This document shows, in pieces, positions 8,929 through 16,989 of a stretch of 64,000 nt of DNA; positions within the stretch are counted from its first letter, which is position 1, and each line of letters begins with the position of its first letter. The translations under genes were made by a program, and so were the position numbers. The notes beneath the pieces were generated by a model, which had not been told where the DNA came from, ran no database searches, and saw nothing but the letters and a program-made list of their open reading frames with translations. The stretch comes from Phytomonospora endophytica (GTDB lineage Bacteria > Actinomycetota > Actinomycetes > Mycobacteriales > Micromonosporaceae), in assembly GCF_014202425.1 (NCBI RefSeq), contig NZ_JACHGT010000008.1, positions 355,062 to 419,061 on the forward strand, in the 5' to 3' direction.

Positions 8929-9570
8929 ATGACGAAACAGGTGAGCCGCCCGCGTGCCGGGCTGAGCAGGGAGAAGGTCCTCGACGCGGCGGCCGCGTTC
9001 GTCGACGAGCACGGCCTGCCGGCGCTGAGCATGCGCAAACTCGGCACGGCCCTCGGCGTCGAGGCGATGACGCTCTACTACTACGTGCCCAGCAAGGCCG
9101 CGCTCTTCGACGGCCTCGTCGAGCGCACCGTCGAGGCCGCCCTCGACGGCCTCGTCGACCGTCCCTCGGCCGATTGGCGGGAAACCGCCATCTCCTTCGC
9201 GCACGGCTACCGGGCCCGTCTCCTGCGCCATCCGGGGGTGCTCCCGCTGATCGCGACCAGGCCGGTCAACTCCCCGCGAGGCTTCGACACCGCCGAGCGC
9301 GCGCTCGCCGCCTTCGAGGCCGCCGGACTGCCCGCCGGGCGCGCGATGGACCTCTTCAACGCGCTCGGAACCTTCGCGATCGGGCACACACTGGCCGAGA
9401 TCGGGCGCCCCACCGGGCACGAGGAGACCGCCGAACCTCCGGCCGAGATCGACGCCGGCACCCATCCGCGCCTGGCCGCCCTCGTCGCCTCCGGTGAGGG
9501 ACTGGACTTCGACGCGCGCTTCACCGCGGTGGTCGGTTTCATCGTCGAGGGCTTCGCGCCCGAGGTTTGA
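8929..9570 (+). CDS. TetR/AcrR family repressor (TetR_C-type)
   Basis: The 213-residue protein begins with LSREKVLDAAAAFVDEHGLPALSMRKLGTALGVEAMTLYYYVPSK, the N-terminal HTH with the MTLYYYV recognition helix typical of the TetR-proper subgroup. The C-terminal ligand-binding domain spans about residues 75-213. AGAGGGG lies before the ATG. The palindromes upstream suggest autoregulation and control of the divergent four-helix membrane gene. The ligand is unknown. Confidence 0.9.
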   Translation: MTKQVSRPRAGLSREKVLDAAAAFVDEHGLPALSMRKLGTALGVEAMTLYYYVPSKAALFDGLVERTVEAALDGLVDRPSADWRETAISFAHGYRARLLRHPGVLPLIATRPVNSPRGFDTAERALAAFEAAGLPAGRAMDLFNALGTFAIGHTLAEIGRPTGHEETAEPPAEIDAGTHPRLAALVASGEGLDFDARFTAVVGFIVEGFAPEV

Positions 9571-9624
9571 GCCACGTCCCCTACGGGCAATCGGAGAGTG
9601 AAGCATCGAGGTTGGAGGACCGTG

Positions 9625-9852
9625 ATGAGCGACTTCACCGACAAGGTCAAACACCAGGCCGAAGAGCTCAAGGGGAAGGCCAAGGAAGGCCTTGGGAAGC
9701 TCACCGGCAACGAGGAGATGACGGGGGAGGGCCAGCGCGAGCAGGCCGAAGGCAAGCTGGGCCAGGCCGGGGACAAGGTCTCCGACAAGGCCGAGGACGT
9801 CAAGGACCGCCTGAGCGGCCTGACCGGCAACTCTGACGAGGAACGACGGTAG
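9625..9852 (+). CDS. CsbD-like stress protein
   Basis: A 75-residue, highly charged protein with FTDKVKHQAEELKGKAKEGLGKLTGNEEMTGEGQ. This is the CsbD/YjbJ pattern of short repeats of KG.KE..G..T.N. Such proteins are abundant under general stress in many bacteria and their molecular function is unclear. I chose the ATG at 9625, which is 6 bases after GGAGG. It stands alone, followed by a strong hairpin. Confidence 0.85.
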   Translation: MSDFTDKVKHQAEELKGKAKEGLGKLTGNEEMTGEGQREQAEGKLGQAGDKVSDKAEDVKDRLSGLTGNSDEERR

Positions 9853-9872
9853 ACCTGGGGTGCGGTAAACGA

Positions 9873-9903
9873 GGGCCCTCCCGGCTTCAAGCCGGGAGGG
9901 CCC
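9873..9903. terminator. terminator hairpin after the CsbD-like gene
   Basis: GGGCCCTCCCGGC pairs perfectly with GCCGGGAGGGCCC across a TTCAA loop (13 bp). There is no U-tract, as is usual for actinobacterial terminators. Confidence 0.75.
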
Positions 9904-10015
9904 CCGCATGCGGGAAACCTCTACGGGACAAGTCGGGGAAAGCACCCGATGCCGACGGTCCACAGGTGACACAGACTCGGGAAGGTCATGATCGTCTCGA
10001 CCTGAAAGCGAGCTC

Positions 10016-11107
10016 ATGCGCCATATCCGCACCGCCGCCGTCGGCGTCCTCACCGGCGGACTCCTCGTCGCGGCGGCCGTCGCGTCGCCCGCGTCGGCGG
10101 CCCCGTCGCCCCCGCCCCTCACCATCCCCGCACCGACCGGTCCGCTGCCGGTCGGTGTCACCGACTTCCATCTCGTCGACGCCGACCGCGCCGACCCGTG
10201 GGTGCCCGCCGAGAACCGCGAGCTGATGGTCTCGGCCTGGTACCCGGCCAAGGCGCCCGTCGGCGCGCTCGACGCCTATGCGAGTCCGGAGGAGTCGGCG
10301 CTGATCCTGCGAGGGCTCGGCGCCGGTGACATCGCGCCGCCGGACGCGCTCAGCCGGATCGTCACCCATTCCCACGTGGACGCGCCGGTGAGGGGCCGCA
10401 GGCTGCCGACGGTCGTCCTGTCGCCGGGTTTCAGCATGCCGCGCTCCTCACTGACCGGGCTCGCCGAAGACCTCGCCGGCCGCGGGTACCTGGTCATCGG
10501 TGTCGACCACACCTATGAGGCTTCGGCGATCACCTTCCCCGACGGCCGGATCACGCAGTGCGCCGCCTGCGAGGTCGACCCGGAGGGGGCCGACGTGGCG
10601 AGAGGCCGCGCCCTCGACGTCTCCTTCGTGCTCGACGAGCTGACCGGCGTCCTGCCGGTCGACGAGCGCCGGATCATCATGGGCGGCCACTCCATGGGCG
10701 GGGCCTCGTCGGTGCCGTTGCTGGCCGCCGATGAGCGGGTCCGCGCGGGCTTCGACCTTGACGGCACCGTGCACGTCCAGCCATCGGGTGACGGCGCGGG
10801 CAAGCCGTTCATGCTGGTCGGCGCCCCGTACCACGCGCCCGACGGCAAGTACGGGCCGAAGATCGCGGAGGTGATGGACGGGTTCGGCGGCTGGAAGCGC
10901 TGGATCACCGTCGACGGCACCGGGCACTCGTCGTTCACCGACTACGGGCCGATCGCCGACCAACTCGGCATCCCGCTGGGCACCACGCCCGGCGACCGGG
11001 CCATGGAGATCACCCGGAGCCTGGTCGGGGCCTTCGCCGACCGGCACCTGCGTGGTCTGCCGAGCCCCGTGCTCAACCACTCCCGCGGTGAGATCCACCG
11101 CTGGTGA
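10016..11107 (+). CDS. secreted alpha/beta hydrolase, PAF-acetylhydrolase-like
   Basis: The 363-residue protein has a Sec signal peptide (MRHIRTAAVGVLTGGLLVAA, likely cleaved after SPASA near residue 29). The esterase core includes PTVVLSPGFSMPRSS, the nucleophile GGHSMGG with Ser226, FDLDGT for the acid and GTGHSSFTDY for the catalytic His. This arrangement fits bacterial lipases and PAF acetylhydrolase-like esterases. It contains a close Cys pair (QCAACEVD) that could form a disulfide. The gene is monocistronic between two strong hairpins. Confidence 0.85.
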   Translation: MRHIRTAAVGVLTGGLLVAAAVASPASAAPSPPPLTIPAPTGPLPVGVTDFHLVDADRADPWVPAENRELMVSAWYPAKAPVGALDAYASPEESALILRGLGAGDIAPPDALSRIVTHSHVDAPVRGRRLPTVVLSPGFSMPRSSLTGLAEDLAGRGYLVIGVDHTYEASAITFPDGRITQCAACEVDPEGADVARGRALDVSFVLDELTGVLPVDERRIIMGGHSMGGASSVPLLAADERVRAGFDLDGTVHVQPSGDGAGKPFMLVGAPYHAPDGKYGPKIAEVMDGFGGWKRWITVDGTGHSSFTDYGPIADQLGIPLGTTPGDRAMEITRSLVGAFADRHLRGLPSPVLNHSRGEIHRW

Positions 11108-11112
11108 CGCCT

Positions 11113-11151
11113 CGGGAAACCCCGTCCGATCAGCTCGGACGGGGTTTCCCG
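11113..11151. terminator. terminator hairpin after the secreted hydrolase
   Basis: CGGGAAACCCCGTCCGA (11113-11129) pairs perfectly with 11135-11151 across a TCAGC loop, giving a 17-bp stem. Confidence 0.8.
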
Positions 11152-11160
11152 GATCACACC

Positions 11161-11166
11161 TAACAT
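11161..11166 (+). promoter_or_regulatory. -10 box of the DsbA-like gene (leaderless)
   Basis: TAACAT lies 6 bases before the ATG at 11173, directly after the upstream terminator. Confidence 0.55.
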
Positions 11167-11172
11167 AGATAT

Positions 11173-12075
11173 ATGCGAATCGAACTATGGGCGGATCCGG
11201 TCTGCGGCTGGGCCTACATCGCCCGCCGCCGCCTGACCACCGCCCTCGCCGACTGGGACGGCGAGCCCGTCGAGCTCGTCTGGCGGCCGTTCCGCATCGA
11301 TCCCACCGCGCCCGACCCCGCCGAGAGCGCGCGGACCGAGGAGGACTCCTTCGGGATCGCCCGCGTCGCCGCCGCCGAAGGCCTCGGCCCCCGCTGGGGC
11401 GCCGCTTGGCGCGGCGACACCCACGACGCCCACCGGCTCCTCGCCGTCGCCCTGGAGACCGGCGGCCCGGAGCTCCAGGACACGCTCGCCGAGCGCCTCC
11501 TGCGCGCCCACTTCATCGAGGCCCGCAACCTCACCGACCGGGATACCCTGGCCGGGCTGGCCGCCGAGGCCGGCCTTGCCGACGCGTCGTCCATCCTGGC
11601 GAGCGACGCCGGCGAGACGACCGTGCGCGAGGAGCTCCTGCGCGGCAAGGCGATCGGCGTCAAGGGCTCGCCGACCTTCGCCGTCGGCGAGCGGCTGCTG
11701 CGAGGTGCGCAGACGCCGGGGGAGATCCTGGACTTCCTGCGGGACAGCAATGACGCCGTCGTGCTGCCGGAGGAGGTTCGGCGGCTGCGGCACGCCGAGT
11801 CGCTCATCGAACTGAACGACTCGCTGGGGGCGCTGGTGCTGCTGCGTCCGTTGCTGGAGGACTTCGCCGGTGATCCGAACGTGCGGATGCTGGCCGCGCG
11901 GGCCTACTTCGGGTCGGCGCAGTTGCGCCGGGCCGAGGAGCTGCTGTCGGAGCTGGTCGAGGCCAATCCCGGCGATTTCTACGCGCGCTACATGCTGGGC
12001 CGGACGCTGCGCCGGATGGGGCGCGCCGAGGAGGCGGCGCCGCACCTGGCGCTGACCGCGGACATGTTCGACTGA
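11173..12075 (+). CDS. DsbA/FrnE-like protein with a degenerate active site and TPR-like tail
   Basis: The 300-residue protein starts with a DsbA-fold FrnE-type domain (residues 1-205). Supporting motifs are LWADPVCGWAYIARRR at the redox position, the VKGSPTFAVGERLLRGAQ cis-Pro loop and the FRID segment. The usual CPWC motif is CGWA here: Cys11 is kept and the second Cys is lost, so a normal dithiol exchange is not possible. Residues about 210-300 form two to three helical repeats (VLLRPLLEDFAGDPNVRMLAARAYFG..., ARYMLGRTLRRMGRAEEAAPHL) of TPR type. The role may be isomerase-like or thiol-adduct chemistry, possibly with mycothiol. That is inference. Confidence 0.8.
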   Translation: MRIELWADPVCGWAYIARRRLTTALADWDGEPVELVWRPFRIDPTAPDPAESARTEEDSFGIARVAAAEGLGPRWGAAWRGDTHDAHRLLAVALETGGPELQDTLAERLLRAHFIEARNLTDRDTLAGLAAEAGLADASSILASDAGETTVREELLRGKAIGVKGSPTFAVGERLLRGAQTPGEILDFLRDSNDAVVLPEEVRRLRHAESLIELNDSLGALVLLRPLLEDFAGDPNVRMLAARAYFGSAQLRRAEELLSELVEANPGDFYARYMLGRTLRRMGRAEEAAPHLALTADMFD

Positions 12076-12120
12076 GGTCGCCTCCCGTTGGGGGTGGCCT
12101 CGGTCACGATCGAACATTCT

Positions 12121-12141
12121 CATTCTCAATAATGATAATGT
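12121..12141 (+). promoter_or_regulatory. operator and -10 of the ArsR-type regulator
   Basis: CATTCTCA-ATAA-TGATAATG (12121-12140) is a near-perfect inverted repeat (7 of 8 positions), AT-rich in a GC-rich context. Its right arm contains the -10 TAATGT (12136-12141), 6 bases before the ATG at 12148. This looks like negative autoregulation. The sequence resembles sites of metal-responsive ArsR/SmtB proteins, and a Zur/Fur-like site cannot be excluded. Confidence 0.6.
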
Positions 12142-12147
12142 CGATTC

Positions 12148-12687
12148 ATGGAAACCCCCGACGCATGGGCCGACCTCGTCCTCCATCCCGTGCGCATCCG
12201 CATCCTGCGCGCGGTCGCGACCCGGCGCCGCACCACGCGCGAGCTGGTCGAAGACTTGCCCGACGTGCCGCAGGCCAGCCTCTACCGGCATCTCGCCGCG
12301 CTCACCAAGGGCGGCGTCCTTGAGGTCGCCGAGGAGCGCAAGGTGCGCGGGACGGTCGAGCGCGTCTACGTGCTGCCCGGCGGCCGGGTCGCGCCCGCCG
12401 ATCTGGCGGGGGCGTCGCCGGAGGACCACCTGCGGTACTTCACCGCCTTCGTCTCGACGCTGCTGTCGGACTTCTCGCGCTACGTCTCGCGCGGGGACGC
12501 CGACCTCGCCGCCGACGGCGCCGGATACCGGCAGATCGTCCTGCACCTCGACGACGCCGAGCTGGCGGCGTTCGCGACCGGCCTCAACGAGCTCATCGTG
12601 CCCCTCCTGGCGCACGGTCCGCGTGAAGGCCGCGTGGCGCGCGCCTTCACGTCCATCCTTCTTCCCGTCGAACCCGAGAGGAACTGA
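12148..12687 (+). CDS. ArsR-type winged-helix transcriptional regulator
   Basis: The 179-residue protein carries an N-terminal winged helix (HPVRIRILRAVATRRRTTRELVEDLPDVPQASLYRHLAALTKGGVLEV). The recognition helix is QASLYRHLAAL and the wing is ERKVRGTVERVY. The C-terminal half is helical (YFTAFVSTLLSDFSRYVSR) and probably dimerises or binds a ligand. There are no Cys residues for a classic ArsR metal site. It leads a four-gene operon with a PH-like protein and an ABC transporter. Confidence 0.85.
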   Translation: METPDAWADLVLHPVRIRILRAVATRRRTTRELVEDLPDVPQASLYRHLAALTKGGVLEVAEERKVRGTVERVYVLPGGRVAPADLAGASPEDHLRYFTAFVSTLLSDFSRYVSRGDADLAADGAGYRQIVLHLDDAELAAFATGLNELIVPLLAHGPREGRVARAFTSILLPVEPERN

Positions 12688-12688
12688 C

Positions 12689-13045
12689 ATGGCCACCCTC
12701 ACCCGCACCCCCACGACCGTCCGCGTCGACTTCGGCCCCTGGGAGCGCCTGTGCACCGGGCGCGCGTCCTACGAGTTCCCCACCACGGCGGTCGTCTCGG
12801 CGACCGTGCTGCCCGACCCGGTCGGGTACCTGCGCGGCGCCCGGCGCGGACTGTCGGTGAGCGGCTTCGTCAAGGTCGGTGTGTGGGGCCTGTTCACCTC
12901 GCGCCGGACCCTCGCTGCCGCCTACCGGGGGACACCGGGCCTGCGCCTGGTCCTGGCGGGAGCGGAGTTCGCCGAGATCGTCGTTTCCCACGCCGACGCG
13001 GCCGCACTGGCCGGGGCCTTCCGCCGCGCGGTGGTGACCGCGTGA
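12689..13045 (+). CDS. small PH-like protein, function unknown
   Basis: A 118-residue protein predicted to be mainly beta strands: VRVDFGPWERLCTGRASYEFPTTAVVSATVLPD, then GYLRGARRGLSVSGFVKVGVWG, and a C-terminal helix SHADAAALAGAFRRAV. The layout recalls bacterial PH-domain proteins, but I do not name a family with confidence. It begins one base after the regulator's stop codon and ends in a GTGA overlap with the ABC ATPase gene, so it belongs to that operon. Confidence 0.7.
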   Translation: MATLTRTPTTVRVDFGPWERLCTGRASYEFPTTAVVSATVLPDPVGYLRGARRGLSVSGFVKVGVWGLFTSRRTLAAAYRGTPGLRLVLAGAEFAEIVVSHADAAALAGAFRRAVVTA

Positions 13046-13731
13046 ACATCGAGGTCACCGACCTGCGCAAGCGCTTCGGTCGCGTGACCGCCGTCGACGG
13101 CCTGACCTTCACCGCCCGGGCGGGCGCGGTCACCGCGTTCCTCGGCCCGAACGGCGCCGGGAAGACCACGACCATGCGGATCCTGCTCGGCCTGGTCGCG
13201 CCCACGTCCGGGACGGCGACGATCGGCGGCCGCGCCTACCGCGACCTGCCGCGGCCGACCCGCACGGTCGGCGCGGTCCTCGACGCCGCCGGATTCCACC
13301 CCAGCCACACCGCCCGCGACCACCTGCGCGTCTACGCCGCCATGGGCGGCCACCCCGACGCCCGGGTCGCCGAACTCCTCGACCGCGCCGGGCTCACCAC
13401 CGCCGCCGACCGCCCGACCCGGGGCTACTCCACCGGCATGCGCCGGCGCCTCGCCCTCGCCACCGCGCTGCTCGGCGACCCCGCCGTCCTCGTCCTCGAC
13501 GAACCCGGCAACGGGCTCGACCCCGACGGCGTCGTCTGGCTGCGGGAAACCCTGCGCGACCTGGCCGCACGGGGACGGACCGTGCTCGTCTCCAGCCACG
13601 TCCTCGGCGAGGTCGACCGGCTCGCCGACGAGGTCGCCGTCATCCGAGAAGGCCGCCTCGCCGCCGCCGGTCCCGCCACCGGCGACCTCGAAGAGCTGTA
13701 CCTGAGCACCGGAAGGGAAACCCGCCGATGA
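13042..13731 (+). CDS. ABC transporter ATP-binding protein
   Basis: The 229-residue ATPase has Walker A GPNGAGKTT (about residue 33-41), Q-loop region, signature YSTGMRRR (a CcmA-like variant of LSGGQ), Walker B VLVLDEPGNGLD and the switch His in VLVSSHVL. It belongs to the DRA/drug-export-like class that works with a six-helix permease. The GTG start at 13042 overlaps the upstream stop. It forms an operon with the permease gene at 13728. Confidence 0.92.
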   Translation: MNIEVTDLRKRFGRVTAVDGLTFTARAGAVTAFLGPNGAGKTTTMRILLGLVAPTSGTATIGGRAYRDLPRPTRTVGAVLDAAGFHPSHTARDHLRVYAAMGGHPDARVAELLDRAGLTTAADRPTRGYSTGMRRRLALATALLGDPAVLVLDEPGNGLDPDGVVWLRETLRDLAARGRTVLVSSHVLGEVDRLADEVAVIREGRLAAAGPATGDLEELYLSTGRETRR

Positions 13732-14516
13732 TCCGCTCCGAACTGCGCCGCCTCCTCGCCACCCGGCTGTCCTGGGCGATCGTGCTGGCACCGGCCGCGA
13801 TCGGTCTCGGCCTCGTCGGCCTCATGGCGCTCACCGGGCCGGAGAACTTCCAGCCGCCGATGCCCGGACTCGACACCGCCGACGGCGTCCGCCTCCTCCT
13901 GGGCGTCCTTGGTCTGAGCGCCTTCGTCCCCGCCGCGATCGGCACGCTGGCGATGACCGCCGAGTACCGCCACCGCACCATCGACGCGACCTTCCTGCAC
14001 TCGCCCCGGCGCGGTCGCGTGCTGGGCGCGAAACTCGTCGTCCACGCCGGTGCGGGCGTCGTCTACGGCCTGATCCTCGCGGTGACCTCGGCGGTCTCCC
14101 TCTACGGCGCGGCGGCCGTGCGCGGGACAGAACTCGGCCTGCCGCCCGGCGAGGTTCTCGGCGTGCTGGCGGGGATCGGTGCGGCCATGGCGGTCTACCT
14201 GGTCATCGGGGTCGGCGTCGGCGCCGTGCTGCACCACCAGATCGCGGCCCTGGCCGTGGTCGTCGGGTACCTCTACGCCGGTGAGACGGCCCTGCTGATG
14301 ATCCCGGGCGTCAACGGCGCCTACCCGCTGCTGCCCGGAGGCGCGACCTCGGCGCTGACGAGGTTCACCTACATCTCCGACTCGCTGTCCGAGCAGCTCG
14401 GGACGACGGCGGTGTCGCTGCTGTCGCCGCTGCTGGGAGCGGTCGTGCTGCTCGGCTACGCGGCCCTCGCGGCGGGCGCGGCGATGCTGGCGCCGATGCG
14501 GCGGGACGTCGTCTAG
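13728..14516 (+). CDS. ABC-2 type permease
   Basis: The 262-residue membrane protein has about six hydrophobic segments (residues 14-30, 55-75, 100-125, 140-165, 172-190, 225-250), typical of ABC-2 permeases. It overlaps the ATPase gene by 4 bp. The export substrate is unknown. Because the operon is headed by an ArsR-type repressor with an operator on its own promoter, export is probably induced by the regulator's ligand. The TAG shares CTAG with the stop of the convergent LysE gene. Confidence 0.85.
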   Translation: MIRSELRRLLATRLSWAIVLAPAAIGLGLVGLMALTGPENFQPPMPGLDTADGVRLLLGVLGLSAFVPAAIGTLAMTAEYRHRTIDATFLHSPRRGRVLGAKLVVHAGAGVVYGLILAVTSAVSLYGAAAVRGTELGLPPGEVLGVLAGIGAAMAVYLVIGVGVGAVLHHQIAALAVVVGYLYAGETALLMIPGVNGAYPLLPGGATSALTRFTYISDSLSEQLGTTAVSLLSPLLGAVVLLGYAALAAGAAMLAPMRRDVV

Positions 14517-15157
14517 GCGGCGACGGCCTTGGTGCGGTCGGTCGCCAGCTTCAGCGCCAGGGCCGCCAGGACCGTCCCCATCACCCAGCGCTGCGCCCGC
14601 ATCCACAGTGGACGCTTGCCGAGGAAGCGCGCGATCGAGCCCGCGCCCATCGCGATGAGGCCGTTGACGGTGATCGCGATGGTGATCTGCACCAGCCCCA
14701 GTTCGAGGCTCTGGAGGGCGACCGGCGCGCCTTCGGGGTCGATGAACTGCGGCAGCAGCGAGACGTACAGGATCGCGATCTTCGGGTTCAGCAGGTTCGT
14801 GACCAGGCCCATCGTGAACAGCTTGCGGGGGCTGTCGACGGGCAGGTCCTTCGGCGCGAAGACCGCCTTCCCGCCCGGCTTCAGCGCCTGCCAGGCCAGG
14901 TAGAGCAGGTAGCCGGCGCCGGCGATCTTCAGCGCCGTGTAGACCGCCGGGACCAGCGCGAACACCGCCGCGAGACCCGCCGCCGTCGCGATGACGTACA
15001 CGACGAAGCCGACCGCGACCCCGCCCAGCGAGATCAGCCCGGCCCGCCTGCCCTGCGTGATCGAACGCGAGACCAGGTAGATCATGTTCGGGCCGGGCGT
15101 GAGGACCATCCCGAGCGAGATGGCGGCGATACCGAGGGCGGCGTGGAGGCTGATCAC
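14513..15157 (-). CDS. LysE/RhtB family amino-acid exporter
   Basis: The 214-residue protein has the family N-terminus LGMVLTPGPNMIYLVSRSITQGRRAGLISLGGVAVGF (residues 14-50) and six hydrophobic segments, which is the LysE/RhtB layout. Such proteins export amino acids or small metabolites. The GTG at 15157 lies 6 bases after a TAGGCT box. Confidence 0.9.
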   Translation of the reverse strand: MISLHAALGIAAISLGMVLTPGPNMIYLVSRSITQGRRAGLISLGGVAVGFVVYVIATAAGLAAVFALVPAVYTALKIAGAGYLLYLAWQALKPGGKAVFAPKDLPVDSPRKLFTMGLVTNLLNPKIAILYVSLLPQFIDPEGAPVALQSLELGLVQITIAITVNGLIAMGAGSIARFLGKRPLWMRAQRWVMGTVLAALALKLATDRTKAVAA

Positions 15158-15163
15158 GTTCGC

Positions 15164-15169
15164 AGCCTA
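15164..15169 (-). promoter_or_regulatory. -10 box of the LysE gene (leaderless)
   Basis: TAGGCT on the minus strand is followed by 6 bases and the GTG at 15157. Confidence 0.5.
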
Positions 15170-15262
15170 TGGATCGAGACGGGGTCGGCGGGAGGGCGAG
15201 TGGTGGGGGTCACCAGCCGTGGAGGTATGCCTTCGAGGAACCCGTGGCGCGAGTTTCCCCGC

Positions 15263-16765
15263 TCAGTGCGCCCCGCTGACCCGCCCACTCAGCCTCCCGT
15301 GGATCCGCCCGCTCGGCCCGTTGAGCCCGACGATCTCGGCGTCGACACCGTGCCGTGCGTACTTGCCGACGACGTCGTCGAGCACGGCGACCGCCGAGGC
15401 GTCCCAGATGTGCGCGCCGGACAGGTCGATGACGACCTTCGGCGGGTCGCCGGTGTAGTCGAAGGCGGCGAGCAGTTCGTTGGTGGAGGCGAAGAACAGT
15501 TCGCCGGTGACGGCGTAGACGCGCTGCCCGCCTTCGGGGTCGAGGACGCCGGTCACCTCGACGAGGTGGGCCACGCGGCGGGCGAAGACGACGGCGGAGA
15601 CGACTACTCCGGCGAGGACGCCGAGGGCGAGGTTGTGGGTCGCGACGACGACGGTGAGGGTCAGGAGCATGACGGCGGTCTCGCCGAGCGGCATCCGGCG
15701 CAGGGTCCTCGGTGCGATGGAGGTCCAGTCGAAGGTCATGGCCGACACGAAGATCATGACCGCGACCAGCGCGGCCATGGGGATGCGGGCGACGACGTCG
15801 CCGAGCGCGACGACCAGCGTCAGCAGGAACACCCCGGCGGCGAGGGTGGACAGGCGGGTCCGGGCGCCGGACTTCACGTTCACCATCGTCTGGCCGAGGA
15901 TCGCGCATCCGGCCATGCCGCCGAGGAAACCCGTGACGATGTTGGCGATGCCCTGCCCGCGCGCCTCGCGGCCCTTCGGCGAGTCGGTGTCGGTGGCGTC
16001 GTCGACGAGCTGGGCGGTCAGCAGCGACTCCAGCAGCCCGACCGCGGCCAGCGTCAGCGCGTAGGGCGCGATCACCCCGAGGGTGTCCAGCGTGAAGGGC
16101 ACGTTGGGGAGCACCGGGAGGGGGAGGCTGTCGGGCAGCGCGCCCATGTCGCCGACGGTGGGCACGGCGGTGGCGGTGACGACGGTGAAGACCGTCAAGG
16201 CGACGACGGTGAGCAGCGGCGCCGGGACGTACTTGGCGAGGTACGGGACCCGCCGCAGTCCGAGGATCATCGCCAGGCCGACGGCGACGAGCGCCCAGAC
16301 CTGCCAGCCCTTGCCGATCAGGTGCGGCAGTTGCGCGATGAAGGTCAGGGCGGCAAGGGAGTTGACCGAGCCGGTCAGCACCGAGCGCGGGACGAAGCGC
16401 ATGAGCCTGGCGACGCCGAACGCGCCGAGCAGGATCTGGACGACACCGGCGAGGACGGTCGCGGCGAGCAGGAACTCCACGCCGTGGCTTCGCACCAGCG
16501 GGGCCGCCACCAGTGCCATCGCACCGGTCGCCGCGGAGATCATCGCCGGGCGGCCGCCCGTGAAGGCGATCGTCACGGCCATCGTGAAGGAGGCGAACAG
16601 GCCGACGCGCGGGTCCACACCGGCGATGATCGAGAAGGAGATGGCCTCGGGGATCAGCGCGAGTGCGACCAGCAGGCCCGCGGTGAGGTCGTGGCGGGGG
16701 CTGGACCACCAGGCCGTCCGCACGCGGCTGCGGAACGTCGGCGATGGCGGGACGGCGGCGGACAT
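15263..16765 (-). CDS. SulP family anion transporter with STAS domain
   Basis: The 500-residue protein has the SulP/SLC26 core: HDLTAGLLVALALIPEAISFSIIAGVDPRVGLFASF, then GGRPAMISAATGAMALV. About 11-14 hydrophobic segments are seen, and a C-terminal STAS domain covers about residues 390-480 (VYAVTGELFFASTNELLAAF, VVIDLSGAHIWDASAVAVLDDV). SulP proteins carry sulfate, bicarbonate or other anions. This one is of the length typical of bacterial BicA/SulP. AAAGGTG precedes the ATG at 16765. It has no obvious operon partner. Confidence 0.9.
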   Translation of the reverse strand: MSAAVPPSPTFRSRVRTAWWSSPRHDLTAGLLVALALIPEAISFSIIAGVDPRVGLFASFTMAVTIAFTGGRPAMISAATGAMALVAAPLVRSHGVEFLLAATVLAGVVQILLGAFGVARLMRFVPRSVLTGSVNSLAALTFIAQLPHLIGKGWQVWALVAVGLAMILGLRRVPYLAKYVPAPLLTVVALTVFTVVTATAVPTVGDMGALPDSLPLPVLPNVPFTLDTLGVIAPYALTLAAVGLLESLLTAQLVDDATDTDSPKGREARGQGIANIVTGFLGGMAGCAILGQTMVNVKSGARTRLSTLAAGVFLLTLVVALGDVVARIPMAALVAVMIFVSAMTFDWTSIAPRTLRRMPLGETAVMLLTLTVVVATHNLALGVLAGVVVSAVVFARRVAHLVEVTGVLDPEGGQRVYAVTGELFFASTNELLAAFDYTGDPPKVVIDLSGAHIWDASAVAVLDDVVGKYARHGVDAEIVGLNGPSGRIHGRLSGRVSGAH

Positions 16766-16947
16766 GGGCACCTTTCGACGGACGCGCGAGCGCCCGGTAC
16801 GAGACGGGGTTCGTTCGGCGCCGACGTTGCGCCGTGACGCGATGCCTCTCGCCGACCGGGCCGGTTCCGGGGGTGGTCGGCGGCCGTGTGCGGCCGGCTC
16901 GCGCGGCGAACTGTACCCGCCGGTGACCGGTGCCGCCGGAGCACGGC

Positions 16948-16977
16948 GACGGCCCCCGGGAAACCCCGGGGGCCGTC
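16948..16977. terminator. terminator hairpin of the secreted esterase gene
   Basis: GACGGCCCCCGGG pairs perfectly with CCCGGGGGCCGTC across AAAC (13 bp). It lies just downstream of the esterase stop on the minus strand. Confidence 0.7.
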
Positions 16978-16989
16978 GGTCCGTCGTGT

